A stretch of DNA of 64,000 bases from positions 212,922,205-212,986,204 of the forward strand of contig CP136064.1 in the NCBI GenBank assembly GCA_032622095.1, written 5' to 3'. Both the position numbers and the translations under genes were made by a program. This document shows positions 35,132-46,199 of the stretch, one piece after another (within the stretch, counting starts at the first letter, position 1; the number at the start of each line of letters is the position of its first letter). A model generated the notes under the pieces. It made no database searches and was not told where the DNA came from. It was given only the letters and a program-made list of their open reading frames with translations. Origin of the DNA: Siphonodentalium dalli (lineage: Eukaryota > Mollusca > Scaphopoda > Gadilida > Siphonodentaliidae).

Positions 35132-36963
35132 TGAGTACTTCTCGAGTATTGGGCGTAAAACCAGTCAACTTGTAGTGAATGAACACAACGCAGATTTTTC
35201 TGATTATCTCCGGAATAGAATAGAAGACCTTGACATCTTTGATGTTACCCCAACATCAATCCAAGAAATTATTCTAACCTGCCTATCAATGAAAGCTAAA
35301 TCTAGTATGGACTTTAAAGGGATAACCACTAAACTCATGAAGGAAACAATTGAAACCATAGCTCCGGCATTGAAACATATATTTAACCTTTCATTTGAAC
35401 AAGGAATTGTCCCAGAGAAAATGAAAATAGCAAAGGTTGTTCCAATCCCGAAAAATAACAATGCACACGAAATTTCCGACTATAGACCAATCAGCATTCT
35501 ACCTACTTTTTCCAAGTTATTAGAACGAATAATGCAAAAACGCCTAGTAGATTTTTTAACCGAGCACGATATATTGTACAAGCACCAATACGGCTTCCGT
35601 CCTAACCACTCTACTTTCCATCCAATCATACATCTTCTCGACCAAATAGCCAATAACAATGATAAAACAACCAGGGATTCAACAATAGCACTATTCCTAG
35701 ACCTCTCTAAAGCATTTGACACTATAAATCATGATATATTAATTTCAAAATTAGATCATTACGGGATAAGGGGTACTGCCCTGTCTTGGTTCCAAAGCTA
35801 TCTAGACAACAGGCAACAATATGTTGAACTTCAGGGAAATAAATCCAAACTAATGGACATAACGTGCGGAGTCCCTCAAGGCTCCATACTCGGCCCCATA
35901 ATTTTTTTAATCTACGCTAACGATATGCCAAATGCGACAACCATGAATATATTGTCTTATGCGGATGATACCACCTTAATGACTAGCGGGGATAACGGCA
36001 CCCAAATTGAAAGTTATGTGAACAATGAACTACGTAATATCTACACTTGGTGTTGCTGCAACAAGCTTTCTATAAATACAGAAAAGATCAATTACATGCT
36101 CATGCACCCGAAAAATAACGACACCAAATGGAACACTATGAAAATTCTCTTAAATAACACAGAATTGAAACGCATTGGAAATCGTGAGCACGAAACCTCA
36201 ACTAAATTTTTAGGCATTCACATAGATGAAAATCTATCATTTAAAAAACATATATCATCAGTCTGCTCCAAATTAGCGCACGCCATATATCATATAAATA
36301 AAGTCAAACACTTTTCCCCAGGCAGTGCCCTTATAACGTTATATTATGCCTTAATCCAAAGTCACTTGGTATACGGAATCCAACTATGGGGTCATGTTCC
36401 CGAGGTAAAACGAGTCTTTTTATTACAAAAAAGAGCGATACGAATTGTGTGCAATAAAAAGCACAGGAGCCATACCGAACCTTTATTTAAAAAAGAGAAA
36501 ATCTTAAAGGTATACGACCTTCACAAAGTCCATACTACTCTATTCATGCATGACTGGTATTACAACCGCTTACCTGAATCTTTCTCGCAAATGTTCACTA
36601 AACGTATTGCCGGACCAGATACTAGACAGCAGCGCCCACTATTCCTCAAAACCCCAAGAACCACATTTTCCGGACAGCTACCGTTTCATGCATTCCCAAC
36701 CTCATGGAACAATTTAGATAACACCATGACTAAAAATCAAAGTAGGCACGTATTCAAAAAACACATCACAGAAAAAATAATAAGCGCATATTCTAACAAT
36801 ATCAAATGCAAAAATCGAGGATGCCCAGACTGCCCCCAGATCGTATCCCGAAGTGTCACATGGCGGTTTCAACGTCAACACCAACCAAACGAATCAGTAG
36901 TCCCTGTATCCTCATCCGCCAAAAATACTACCACCTCATCTGAATTTGAACCATACACATGAT
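35132..36963 (+). pseudogene. CR1/L2-like LINE ORF2, reverse transcriptase part
   Basis: A long open frame continues from the MITE to the stop at 36961-36963. RT blocks: VVPIPK...DYRPISILPTFSKLLERIM; ALFLDLSKAFDTINHDIL; GVPQGSILGPIIFLIYAND; SYADDT with the YADD codons at 35958-35969; then KFLGIHIDENLSFKKHI and the C-terminal KLAHAIYHINKVKHF...YGIQLWGH. This enzyme copies the element RNA at the nicked target. The open frame over 600 codons suggests a fairly young insertion, although the 5' half is broken. The domain order EN-RT without RNase H fits the CR1/L2/Daphne/Crack group; the exact clade is not decided. Confidence 0.88.
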
Positions 36964-37103
36964 ATTGAACAGCCCTCGGGTAGTATCCAATTTCACACAC
37001 TCTTTAACTAAGCCCTAAACTTATAAATTACATATACACAATATGTGCACGACTCACCCGAAGCCATCTTACTATTGTTATTAGTTTCTATATTCACCAT
37101 ACT

Positions 37104-37145
37104 GGGGATGGCAGGAAGACAGTCTTGCCAGACTATGCCATCCCC
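37104..37145 (+). other. LINE 3' UTR stem-loop
   Basis: GGGGATGGCA at 37104-37113 pairs perfectly with TGCCATCCCC at 37136-37145. A smaller inner helix (AAGAC/GTCTT) lies in the loop. It sits about 70 bp before the element's terminal repeats. In CR1/L2-type LINEs such 3' hairpins are recognised by the element's own RT. Confidence 0.7.
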
Positions 37146-37216
37146 CACAATATACGATATAATTTTCCATAATTTTCGCCACTATTATGTAATAGATATG
37201 TGTATTGCAAATAAAA

Positions 37217-37244
37217 TATCCTATCCTATATCCTATCCTATCCT
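37217..37244 (+). repeat. LINE 3' terminal microsatellite (ATCCT)n
   Basis: Units of TATCC/ATCCT end the LINE, replacing a poly(A) tail, as in CR1/L2-type elements. AATAAA precedes it at about 37209-37214. Confidence 0.75.
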
Positions 37245-39400
37245 GGATGGAAATTTGCATTTGTTTAATGTTTAGGTTGTTTTGTTTAGCAATTATCAGG
37301 AACTTTATATTAAATATTTGGAGAAAGACAAACCAACCAAAATAAAAAACACTTAGCGAAATTCCGAGAATGACTTAAATAGTTTAATTTGCCGGATCGT
37401 GTATCGTGTATCGATCTCCAATGCGCATTTGACTATTGTTTGACACATTTGATGTCATTTTGAGACGTTAGGTAAGTAAAGCATTAACAATATGAAGACA
37501 ACTGGTAATAATAGAGGATGGTCATTAACCGTTACAAATAATCACGCACACGATGCGGTACGAAGTGATGATGTAATGGTCAATGCTAACATATGACTAT
37601 CATTAATATATTTGTGACATTCTTGAATGTGCGGCCCACCTTAACATGTCCTTTTGAATGTCCACCAACATTTTTAGAGAGCCTTGCAACAGTTTTGGCC
37701 AAATGAAACATTGAATAACAGAATCACCATGTGCTGTTATATTATATGCAGTAACGCAAAAAACAAAAATGGCATACATTTTGAAATCCATGTAGGTATA
37801 ATCCAGCAAATAAGATATCTAATCGATCTCTGGTTTTGGCAAAGTGGGATATGAGTCCACGAGCAATCAGTGTTCACACATCATAGTCATTGCTTATTAA
37901 CGTAACACGAGATTCATCATCGCACACACATAAACTGATCTTTAATGACATAATATGGGACCACAATGTCCATATAATGTAATCAGCGTAAAAATAGGTT
38001 ATAAAAAGGCATTATAGTAATCAAGAGATTACTGCTTTGTATAATCGTCCGCGTTTCGGCTCATAGCCAAATAAGAGAACAACGCCGCATACATATACAT
38101 ATAAGTTCTCGCCATATGTTGCTTCATGTGCATGTTCTTCTGTACATTGCTATTTTAGTCTCGACTCATATGTGAGTTAAATTGTTGTGAATGTCAATCG
38201 GATTCATATATGTTGCAAACAGAAGATATTGAGTTTTCGGGCTAGAGTAATTGAAATTGAATCTTCTATATCTCGGGCGGATATCATATCTGTATTAGAT
38301 CTTATGGACGTGGGTCCGGACTACATGTATAGTAATATCTCCAATGCTAATACATTTTATTGATACATAGGTGATAGTGCGATAATCTCCACTGAACATG
38401 CACGTTGGTGTTGCATTTATGATTGCCGTTAGATTATAATCATAATCACGCAACACACTAGCAAACCAGAATGTCACTAAAAAGTTGTGTTATCCACGGT
38501 TCTTTTGAGTTTGGTGTAATTTGAAATGGATAAAATGGTGAGTAATGAAGAACTGGAGGCTAGTAGCAAATATGAACACAATTGAAATGGCAACATGCAT
38601 AAGGCAATGCACAATAAACAGTAGTCATTAGTCTTGATATATAGATTCAGGTTGTGTGTATGGTTTGGTCTATGGCGATTTAGGCCATATCACGACATAC
38701 ATTGTATTCTTATGGGTGGCGGAAAGACAGCGCCGATCTTACCGCGGAATCGATATATTCAGTCCATACATAAGCCGCCTACCCGCAAACTGGCACAGAT
38801 AGTCTAAAGTTATTTTCAACATGGACCTCGTATCAGTGTTGCTGATCGGGATTCATAACAACTTCGTCGTTGATATATAGTGTTTTAGGGGGATACACGT
38901 AACTGAGTGTAAGTCAGAGTGATGTAATCAACTAAATATCACTGGCATATAGTGTTGTGTTCACCCAGTAGAGTCATTTGCTTTTCTCAAGGAAAACTGG
39001 ACATGCCATGCTCAAGTGCCCATTGCTGTAAATGAATAGGTTCACATTGTATGACTCATATTCAATGAAAATGTGGGAATTATAAATGTATTTCTCACAT
39101 CCATCTGTCTCTATGTCTCTATAAACATGTCGTCGCTGGAGTCATGTTTGACCTTTAGTCACTGAACGTTAATTGAATGGTTGGCTATCAGAGCCATGTA
39201 GTTTTCATGATTGATAAAAGCAAATGTTGCTCATCCTTATGTTAGATAACATATATGTTAATGTTATTCCATTCGAAAATATTATTATTGAAAAGTTAAC
39301 ATATCGACTACCTGCACTAGAGCGAACAAACAAACCATTTGAACAGTTGTTGAAAACGTCTGGCACTTCAACAACAAATCCAACGCAAAGCATCACAAAA
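37245..39400. other. No gene seen
   Basis: Between the LINE and the right inverted arm I find no supported ORF, splice-defined exon or repeat partner. ORFs up to 82 codons overlap each other on both strands without motifs. Confidence 0.5.
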
Positions 39401-41163
39401 GGACGTATTTTCTCTGGCTGTTGTACTTCTTCTCCAAATTGAAGTGACATCCATATTATAGGATGCCATCTTGTATTTTGAGATACATCTGATAGCGAGT
39501 GTGGTTCTCACATAATTATGCAGAACAAAATGACATCTACAACTGCGCATTTGTTGTTTTATTCTTGGTTACGATTCTCAGAGGTACCTTTGTGCGCAAT
39601 GTTATAACTTTAGAGATGAGGAATTTTGAGTTTTGTGTTTATTATTTCGCAAATTATAAGATAATTATGTTAATGACAGAACTACTATTTCATTCGACTA
39701 ATGTAATGAAATGAATGTAATGAATCGCCACAATATATATATACCACTGGAGACGTCATTTGTCCTGTTTTTCCATATATGTTTTCACAAAGTGTTATAA
39801 ATTCGAGACATGACAAAGCTCACCTGATTTTTTGTTTATATATTTGACCACCATATTTTGGTCTCCGTCATCTCGCGAACAATAAATTGCCATTTAATAA
39901 TGGAAACCCACATTGTATCTAATACATCGCATAAGTAATACCATATGAGACGTTCTTTGTCCACATATCGTATTAGTTGTTCACAAAGTGTTGACATTAA
40001 ACTTAACTGCCACGTTGGCCGTAATTGTAGCGCAATAGTGGATGTGACTTAAAACTTTTTGTTTCTCTATCGTACTCAGTACAAATTAAATCCAAAATGT
40101 ATGCTCATTTCTTTTTGACCTGTACTACAATCTCCAGTGGCTCATTTGTGTGGAAGTTTGCGACTGTAGGGGCGGTTATGTTTTTTGTCTAATTATTTCA
40201 TCAATTGATAATATGGATCAATGCTGAATCTAATGTTTGATATGAAATATTCTATATAGTCAGTACATTGATATATAATATACCACTGGGGACATTCTTT
40301 TCTGAATTTGTCGTATGCCCGTTCACTAAGTCTTGATATTAAATTGGCCGCCATAGTGAACGCCATCTTGGATTATGATACTCTTCAAATAACAGATCTG
40401 GATGGCAATTTTCTCTTGCCAATTTTCATGTGTATTCTACATTAAATAAAACAAAATACTGCACATTATGCGATCATTCGTGTTCCAATCCCAGGCGACA
40501 ACTTTAGTTAGAATTTTATGACATTGAACGGCGGAATAAATATTGGACTATTATTTTACCAATTGATAAGATGTATTATTTGTGAAACTAATGTTTCATA
40601 TGACATGCCATTCTATACGGTCATTAAAATAATATACATTTTACCACTGGGGACGTTCCTTTTCTGGAATTTTCGTCTGTCGCTTCACTAAGTCCTAACA
40701 TAACAACTGAATGCCATATTGGACGCCATCTTGGAGTTTGATACTCATCTAATAGTGAATATTGTTGGAAATTTGCATTTTATACTTGTTATGTGTGTTC
40801 TACACTAAATAAAAGGAAATACTACGCACTATTCTACCATTCTGGGATCCAATCCTCGGCGATGGCTATACTTAGCCTTTTATGACATTGGGGGAGGGTT
40901 AAGTTTTTGTCTATTATTGCAATATTTGTAGGATCAGGAAAATAAAGTTAATACGGTCCGGTAGAAAATATTCCAGTCTTTCCAAACATATATGACAAGA
41001 TAAGCTCAATCCAGCGGGCTAGTTTTGTACAGAGTTGACGGGCGACAGTTACTCTGAATCGTCATGATGTTTTGACGCAGAACGTTACATTCTCCACCAT
41101 GACGTCGTGAAATCTCAAACAAACCAGAAAAAATAAGAACTTTCCGATTTAGTATCACCATAT

Positions 41164-41836
41164 TATGGAGCCCCGGAGGTGACATCCGAATTTTGTTTTT
41201 AAGTCGTGGCCACGAGAATATGAAGTCGTGGCCACGAGCATATGAAGTCGTGGCCACGAGAATATGAGGTCGTGGCCACGAGACTACGAAGTCGTGGGCA
41301 CGAGAATAAAGTCGTGGCCACGAGAATGTAAAGTCGTGGCCACGAGACTGAAGTCGTGGCCACGAGAATATGAAGTCGTGGCCACGAGAATAAAGTCGTG
41401 GGCACGAGAATAAAGTCGTGGGCACGAGAATAATGTCGTGGCCACGACCATATTCTCGTGGCCACGACATTATTCTCGTGGCCACGACTTTATTCTCGTG
41501 GCCACGACCATATTCTCGTGGCCACGACTTTATTCTCGTGCCCACGACTTTATTCTCGTGGCCACGACTTTATTCTCGTGCCCACGACTTTATTCTCGTG
41601 GCCACGACTTTATTCTCGTGGCCACGACTTTATGCTCGTGGCCACGACTTTATTCTCGTGGCCACGACCTTATTCTCGTGGCCACGACTTCGTAGTCTCG
41701 TGGCCACGACCTCATATTCTCGTGGCCACGACTTCATATGCTCGTGGCCACGACTTCATATTCTCGTGGCCACGACTTTATGCTCGTGGCCACGACTTAA
41801 AAAATAAAATTCGGATGTCACCTCCGGGGCTCCATA
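41164..41836. mobile_element. 673-bp fold-back element made of tandem palindromes
   Basis: The ends are TATGGAGCCCCGGAGGTGAC and its complement, flanked by the 6-bp direct repeat CCATAT (41158-41163, 41837-41842). The homologous left-arm site (31748-31753 on the other strand) lacks the element and has a single CCATGT. Inside, about 30 units of roughly 20 bp, each containing CGTGGCCACG (a perfect palindrome), run in one orientation up to about 41448 and in the opposite orientation after it. All long ORFs here are by-products of the repeat. A 6-bp duplication does not by itself identify the superfamily. Confidence 0.9.
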
Positions 41837-42127
41837 CCATATACCCCACAATAACAAATAAAACGTTCTGTTTTTGATGATGTGCTTAACTTTTAACCAA
41901 TTGTGTATAGCTGGACAACCGCTGAAAATAGGCTAATTTTTCGGTAGGGTACCTTCACAAATAGTCTTACCATACATAGCTGCCACCAATTCCGGTAAGG
42001 CCAAGAATCATTTTCATAAATGAGATATATTTACCATCCAGAAAAAGTTGGTTTCAACTTGTTCTACCGAGGGTAGGGGTATCTCGAAAACTAAGGCCCT
42101 TTTGGATTTGGCCGCTCCTCTATAGGT

Positions 42128-42590
42128 GCTGATTGCCCGGCGTCGCCTTTTCATATCCACACAGGAGTCATATTACCAAATAGAAATGCGACCGAACGCT
42201 CTTTATCGTTTACCTTATCGGGACAAGGAATGGCACGTACGCTCTTTATCCGAAGTCCAGAGAAAGAATGATGGGAGCTCCAAATTTAGTGTAACTTATT
42301 TTAATTTTGCCATGTCACTTTACCCGTGAGACGCCGGGCATATCTGCTAACTAGTACCATTATATAATGGACGCTTATATAACTGGTGGGAGATCCATCC
42401 CGTTCAAATAATAAGTTAAACAAACAGTCATGATCGCATATATATAGGCCATATGTTGAACTTATTTTCTGAACATTTTTTACCAATGAATATGAATCCT
42501 GCGCTTTTATTTCCTGAACAACCTTCAGATGAATTATAGACCTTTCCATTGTATACGCTTATGTTACTGGTGGCTGAATCCATCTCGTAT
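42128..42590 (-). repeat. Dispersed repeat R1, copy 2 (inverted)
   Basis: Inverted relative to 10280-10765. It begins with GCCCGGCGTCGCCTTTTCAT and carries CGCTCTTTAT boxes at 42197 and 42240. It then has a segment ACCCGTGAGACGCCGGGCAT ending in CTAACTAGT at about 42345-42353, then TGGTGGGAGATCCATC and GAACTTATTTTCTGAACAT. The minisatellite present next to the relative at 9609 is absent here. Confidence 0.75.
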
Positions 42591-42705
42591 AACATGATTG
42601 GTATAATTTCACTTCTAAATCATAGAATGAATGATGGCGGAGAGAATGACCATATAACATGGGATAAATAGCAAACTATGTCAAAAGAAAGATCCGAAAA
42701 TAATC

Positions 42706-43455
42706 TCCGAATGTCAAACAAAATAATGACCCATATATTTATATATGTTATTAATTGGTTGTTTCCATATTGGCCGACATTTTAACTTATTGGCCGTGTT
42801 TTCCACTAACTGACTGACTATTGTTACTTATGATGCGGGCAGCTTTCTACTTATTGCGGCCGATGACCTGTAGCTAACTAATAAAATAGAATATAAACTC
42901 AAAACTCTCCTTCCGTTTTCTCTTTCCGGATCCGCCTTCAATATCCGATTAACATTCTGCAATTTTAGCACCATTCATGTCTTGCTCATAATTCCCAGAT
43001 AGCATGACTACGTTGGGCCAACGTTGGCATAATGTCGGCACGGTTGGCATAGGTTTGGTTGGGTTGACGTTGTTGGCCCTTGGTTGGCCCAACGTATTTC
43101 TCCCAACCGTTTGAATTATAACGTTGGCCCAACATTGTGCCAACGCGAATATGAATGCCAACGGAATTATCTGCAGTAAATTGCTAAAGTTGGCGTGGTT
43201 GGCCCAACGTATTACTCCCACCCGTTGGATTATAATGTTGGCCCAACATTGGGCCAATGCGAACATGTCAATGGAATTTACTGTGTACAGTACACTGGTT
43301 GGGTTTATACGTTGTTGGCCCTTGGTTGACCCCAAGGTATTCCTCCCATGCAACAGGAATTATAACCTCGGTGTAATGTTGGGCCAACGCTAACAGCTTC
43401 ATGGCAGTCCAATTACATCAAGCTTACATGTGATACATCTCAACGGGCACGATAT
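42706..43455 (-). repeat. GTTGGGCCAAC array with conserved flank, copy 2 (inverted)
   Basis: The reverse complement matches 19710-20447, both in the array part (about 43010-43400) and in the flank with TTCCGTTTTCTCTTTCC and TTTCTACTTATTGCGGCC. Both copies keep the block order, so they derive from one mobile unit. Confidence 0.75.
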
Positions 43456-43728
43456 CCCAGATAGCAACAAGAAAACCATAGTCAGAAATGGTAACGCCAC
43501 CAAGATCATATTATTAGCCATAAATATAAATTATAATATAATTATACTATAAAGTAGCTTTAAAATTTTATGTGGGAAATTTGCATACTTCCATATTTCA
43601 AGTTTTCCCGTTTCTCGTGTTATACATTACATTCTTCAAACTGTCTTCTTTATTACACAAGCTGATGGGCCCGACTTCGTCCGGGCTGTTTCCCATCAGA
43701 TTTCCGGAGAAAGGCGCGATTTGACCTT

Positions 43729-44096
43729 GAATTGACTATTTCGAAAGTCAAAGTCAGGTCAGGGTCATGATTTGACCCGTCCAAAACACTCCCCCGACAA
43801 AAGTACCCATAGGTATCAAATTTCGTCGAAATCCATCCGTTTTACCAGATTTGACCTTTGATTGACCACATTGAAGGTCAAGGTCACTCCGATGTCAGGA
43901 TTTGACCCATTCAAAACACTCCCCGGACAAAAGTATCCCTAGGTATCAAATTTCGCCAAAATTCGTCCGTTTTACCCAAATTGAAGTTGCATTGACAATT
44001 TTAAAGGTCAAGGTCAGGTCGGGGTCACGATTTGACCCGTCCAAACACTTCCCGGACACAAATACCACTAAGTAGCAAATTACGTTGAAATCTATG
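43729..44096 (+). repeat. ~125-bp tandem array rich in AGGTCA half-sites, 3 units
   Basis: Each unit contains a block like AAGGTCAAGGTCAGGTC, then GATTTGACC, TATCAAATTTCG and GTCCGTTTTACC. The array has three units here and four in copy B (51045-51555). AGGTCA and TCAAGGTCA are the half-sites of nuclear receptors such as FTZ-F1/ERR types; binding is untested. Confidence 0.8.
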
Positions 44097-44444
44097 GAAA
44101 GTCGAAGAGGACATGTTAGTTGCTAATTGCTAGATATACGACGCACGACTTGTCGCGGTTTTTTAAAAGGTGTTTCAAACTAGGAGATAGAAGTATTCTG
44201 CGTTTCAAATGGTGATGAATTAGAGTATTTTATTCAAATTTTATGGCATAAATTGTTATTAAAACCGTATATACTATAACAAAAATGAATGACTCCAAAA
44301 TTAAGTGGGCCTTTAAACAAAGTCACAATTGCAGTTAGGCTCATCTCATACTCGTCTATTCAGCGATATCCTGCTGCGCAGTTTGTTATAGCCTCCAGCA
44401 TTCATTGAGCGTTATAGCCCCACTGTAATAATTCGCCTTTAGCA

Positions 44445-45725
44445 GGCGTACTGGTTACGTAGCGTTTTTCCGAAGACCCATAACTCCGAAGGTCCGATTC
44501 TCCGAAGGTCATATTCTCCGACGCCCCGATTCTCCGAAAGCCCATAACTCCGAAGTCCCGATTCTCCGAAATCCCATAACTCCGAAGACCCATAACTCCG
44601 AAAGCCCGTAACTCCGAAGGCCTATAACTCCGAACGCCCATAACTCCGAAGGTCTATAACTCCGAAGGGCCGATTCTCCGAAGGTCCGATTATCCGAAGG
44701 TCCGATTCTCCGAAGATCAAGGTTTTATCGCTTATTAAATAGTGTACAGTCCAGTGGCGGGGTCAATGGGGCCCTAGGGAAGACCGCCCCCAAAAAACAT
44801 GTCAAATGTCATGTAAACGTCAGGAAATCCCTCCTAGGCATTCAAATATTCACAGTGTTCCTGCCCAGGGGAGCCCCCGGACCAACGATTGGGGGCGACC
44901 CCTCCCATGTATGCGCTCCCCAAATCAGGCCTTCGTGATATGCTTTCGGCATATCATATGCATGATATATCCCCCACATATCCCCCACATATGCTAATTA
45001 ATGTGCACCCCTAAATGGGAACCCTGGCTCCGCCACTGGTGTGCACCGGGTATATTATAACGAAACGCTGCAAGGATGTCAGAGTAGCCTAACATGCACA
45101 GGGGCGACAAGTTCTTCCCCGTTCACCCCTGTACATTTTACTCTGGCATCTCATGGGCCAACGTAACGTTATAGTATCTGGTATATAGTCAGTGGCGGGC
45201 CAGGATTCCCATTTAGGTGGGGGCAGTAGGAAAAGTTTGAATATTGCCCCATGAACGATTTCCGGGCGTTTACATGACATTGGACATGTTTTGGTAGGGG
45301 CCCATATTGTCTGAAATAGCAAGTAGAGGTTTAATGGGGGCAGTGGGAATTTTGGGACACCTTGGCTTCGCCACTGGACTGTACACTATTTAGTAAACGA
45401 TAATACCCCGATAAAACAAAATCTTCGGAGAATCGGACCTTCGGAGAATCGGACCTTCGGAGTTATGGGCCGTCGGAGAATCGGCCCTTCGGAGTTATAG
45501 GTCTTCGGAGTTATAGGTCTTCGGAGAATCGGCCCTTCGGAGTTATGGGCTTTCGGAGAATCGGATCTTCGGAGTTATGGGCCGTCGGAGAATCGGGTCT
45601 TCGGAGTTGTGGGCAGTCGGAGAATCGGGTCTTCGGAGTTGTGGGCCGTCGGAGAATCGGGTCTTCGGAGTTGTGGGCCTTCGTAGTAATAGGTCTTCGG
45701 AAAACCGGTCTGACACCGGCGTACT
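44445..45725. mobile_element. 1,265-bp fold-back element with 8-bp target duplication
   Basis: The element spans 44453-45717 and is flanked by GGCGTACT at 44445-44452 and 45718-45725. The single copy GGCGTACT at 51889-51896 in copy B is the empty site. Each arm (about 44480-44716 and 45420-45700) is a minisatellite of 16-bp units alternating TTCGGAGAATCGG and TTCGGAGTTATGG, in opposite orientations. Inside lies a second inverted pair, AATAGTGTACAGTCCAGTGG at about 44740 and its complement near 45370, around 600 bp with no gene. The outer termini are GGT...TTTTCCGAAG. An 8-bp duplication fits hAT or P-like (Galileo-type) fold-backs; not resolved. Confidence 0.93.
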
Positions 45726-46199
45726 CTTGTTTCAGATTATTGAGATATTAGGTCACACGTAATGACATTAAATCCTAGGGAACATAGCAATTGTGTGGGC
45801 TGCTTGGCGTGAATATGTAATGAGAAATAAGGTCATACGTAATGACACTAAACTCAAGAAAACCCGCGAAAACAAAAACACATTTAATGTTTTAAGTTAT
45901 TTCCTTCATAAAAAGAATCTTCGTGATAATGAACCCTCTCAATACTTTAGAAACTGAATTAACCTTAAGATAACAAAAACCATTAGAATAGAGAACCTTC
46001 GGAATAGCGAACATTCAGAGAAATTTTGGAATAGTGTACCTTCGGGATATTGAACCTTCGGACTAGAGAAATGCCCCCCAATATTCATATTTTATGTCCA
46101 GAGTTCAAAGGTATGGGCCCATAAAATTCTAAATTTGGCCCTTAAAATATTGAACCCCAAATTGGAGCCCGCACAGAACAGCACTTAAGTCAACTGTAC

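Larger units (their letters stand above)
31476..42122. mobile_element. Candidate 10.6 kb element with long terminal inverted repeats
   Basis: The outer ends are TAGAGGAGCGGCCAAAT on both sides (one inverted), each bordered by TAG (31473-31475 and 42123-42125), a possible 3-bp target duplication. The left arm at 31476-33016 matches the complement of about 39400-42122 with high similarity (for example TTCTTGGCC and GAATTGGTGGCAGCTATGTA). Inside the arms a ~360-bp subrepeat containing AAGATGGCGTCCAATATGG is tandemly reiterated. The middle holds a LINE and about 2 kb with no supported gene. The alternative is two independent repeat copies in opposite orientation. Confidence 0.5.

Noticed and set aside
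41006-41877. Long overlapping ORFs on both strands (up to 179 codons) with Ser-Trp-Pro-Arg and Arg-Gly-His-Asp repeats
   Set aside because: They translate the CGTGGCCACG tandem palindromes in every frame. The unit length, not selection, keeps them open.
44461-45715. CRISPR-like appearance of regularly spaced short repeats
   Set aside because: Units are directly adjacent with no unique spacers, on a eukaryotic background; they are minisatellite arms of a transposon.
45545-45762. ORFs with repeated RRIGSSELWAV segments
   Set aside because: Translations of the 16-bp TTCGGAG units in the fold-back arms.
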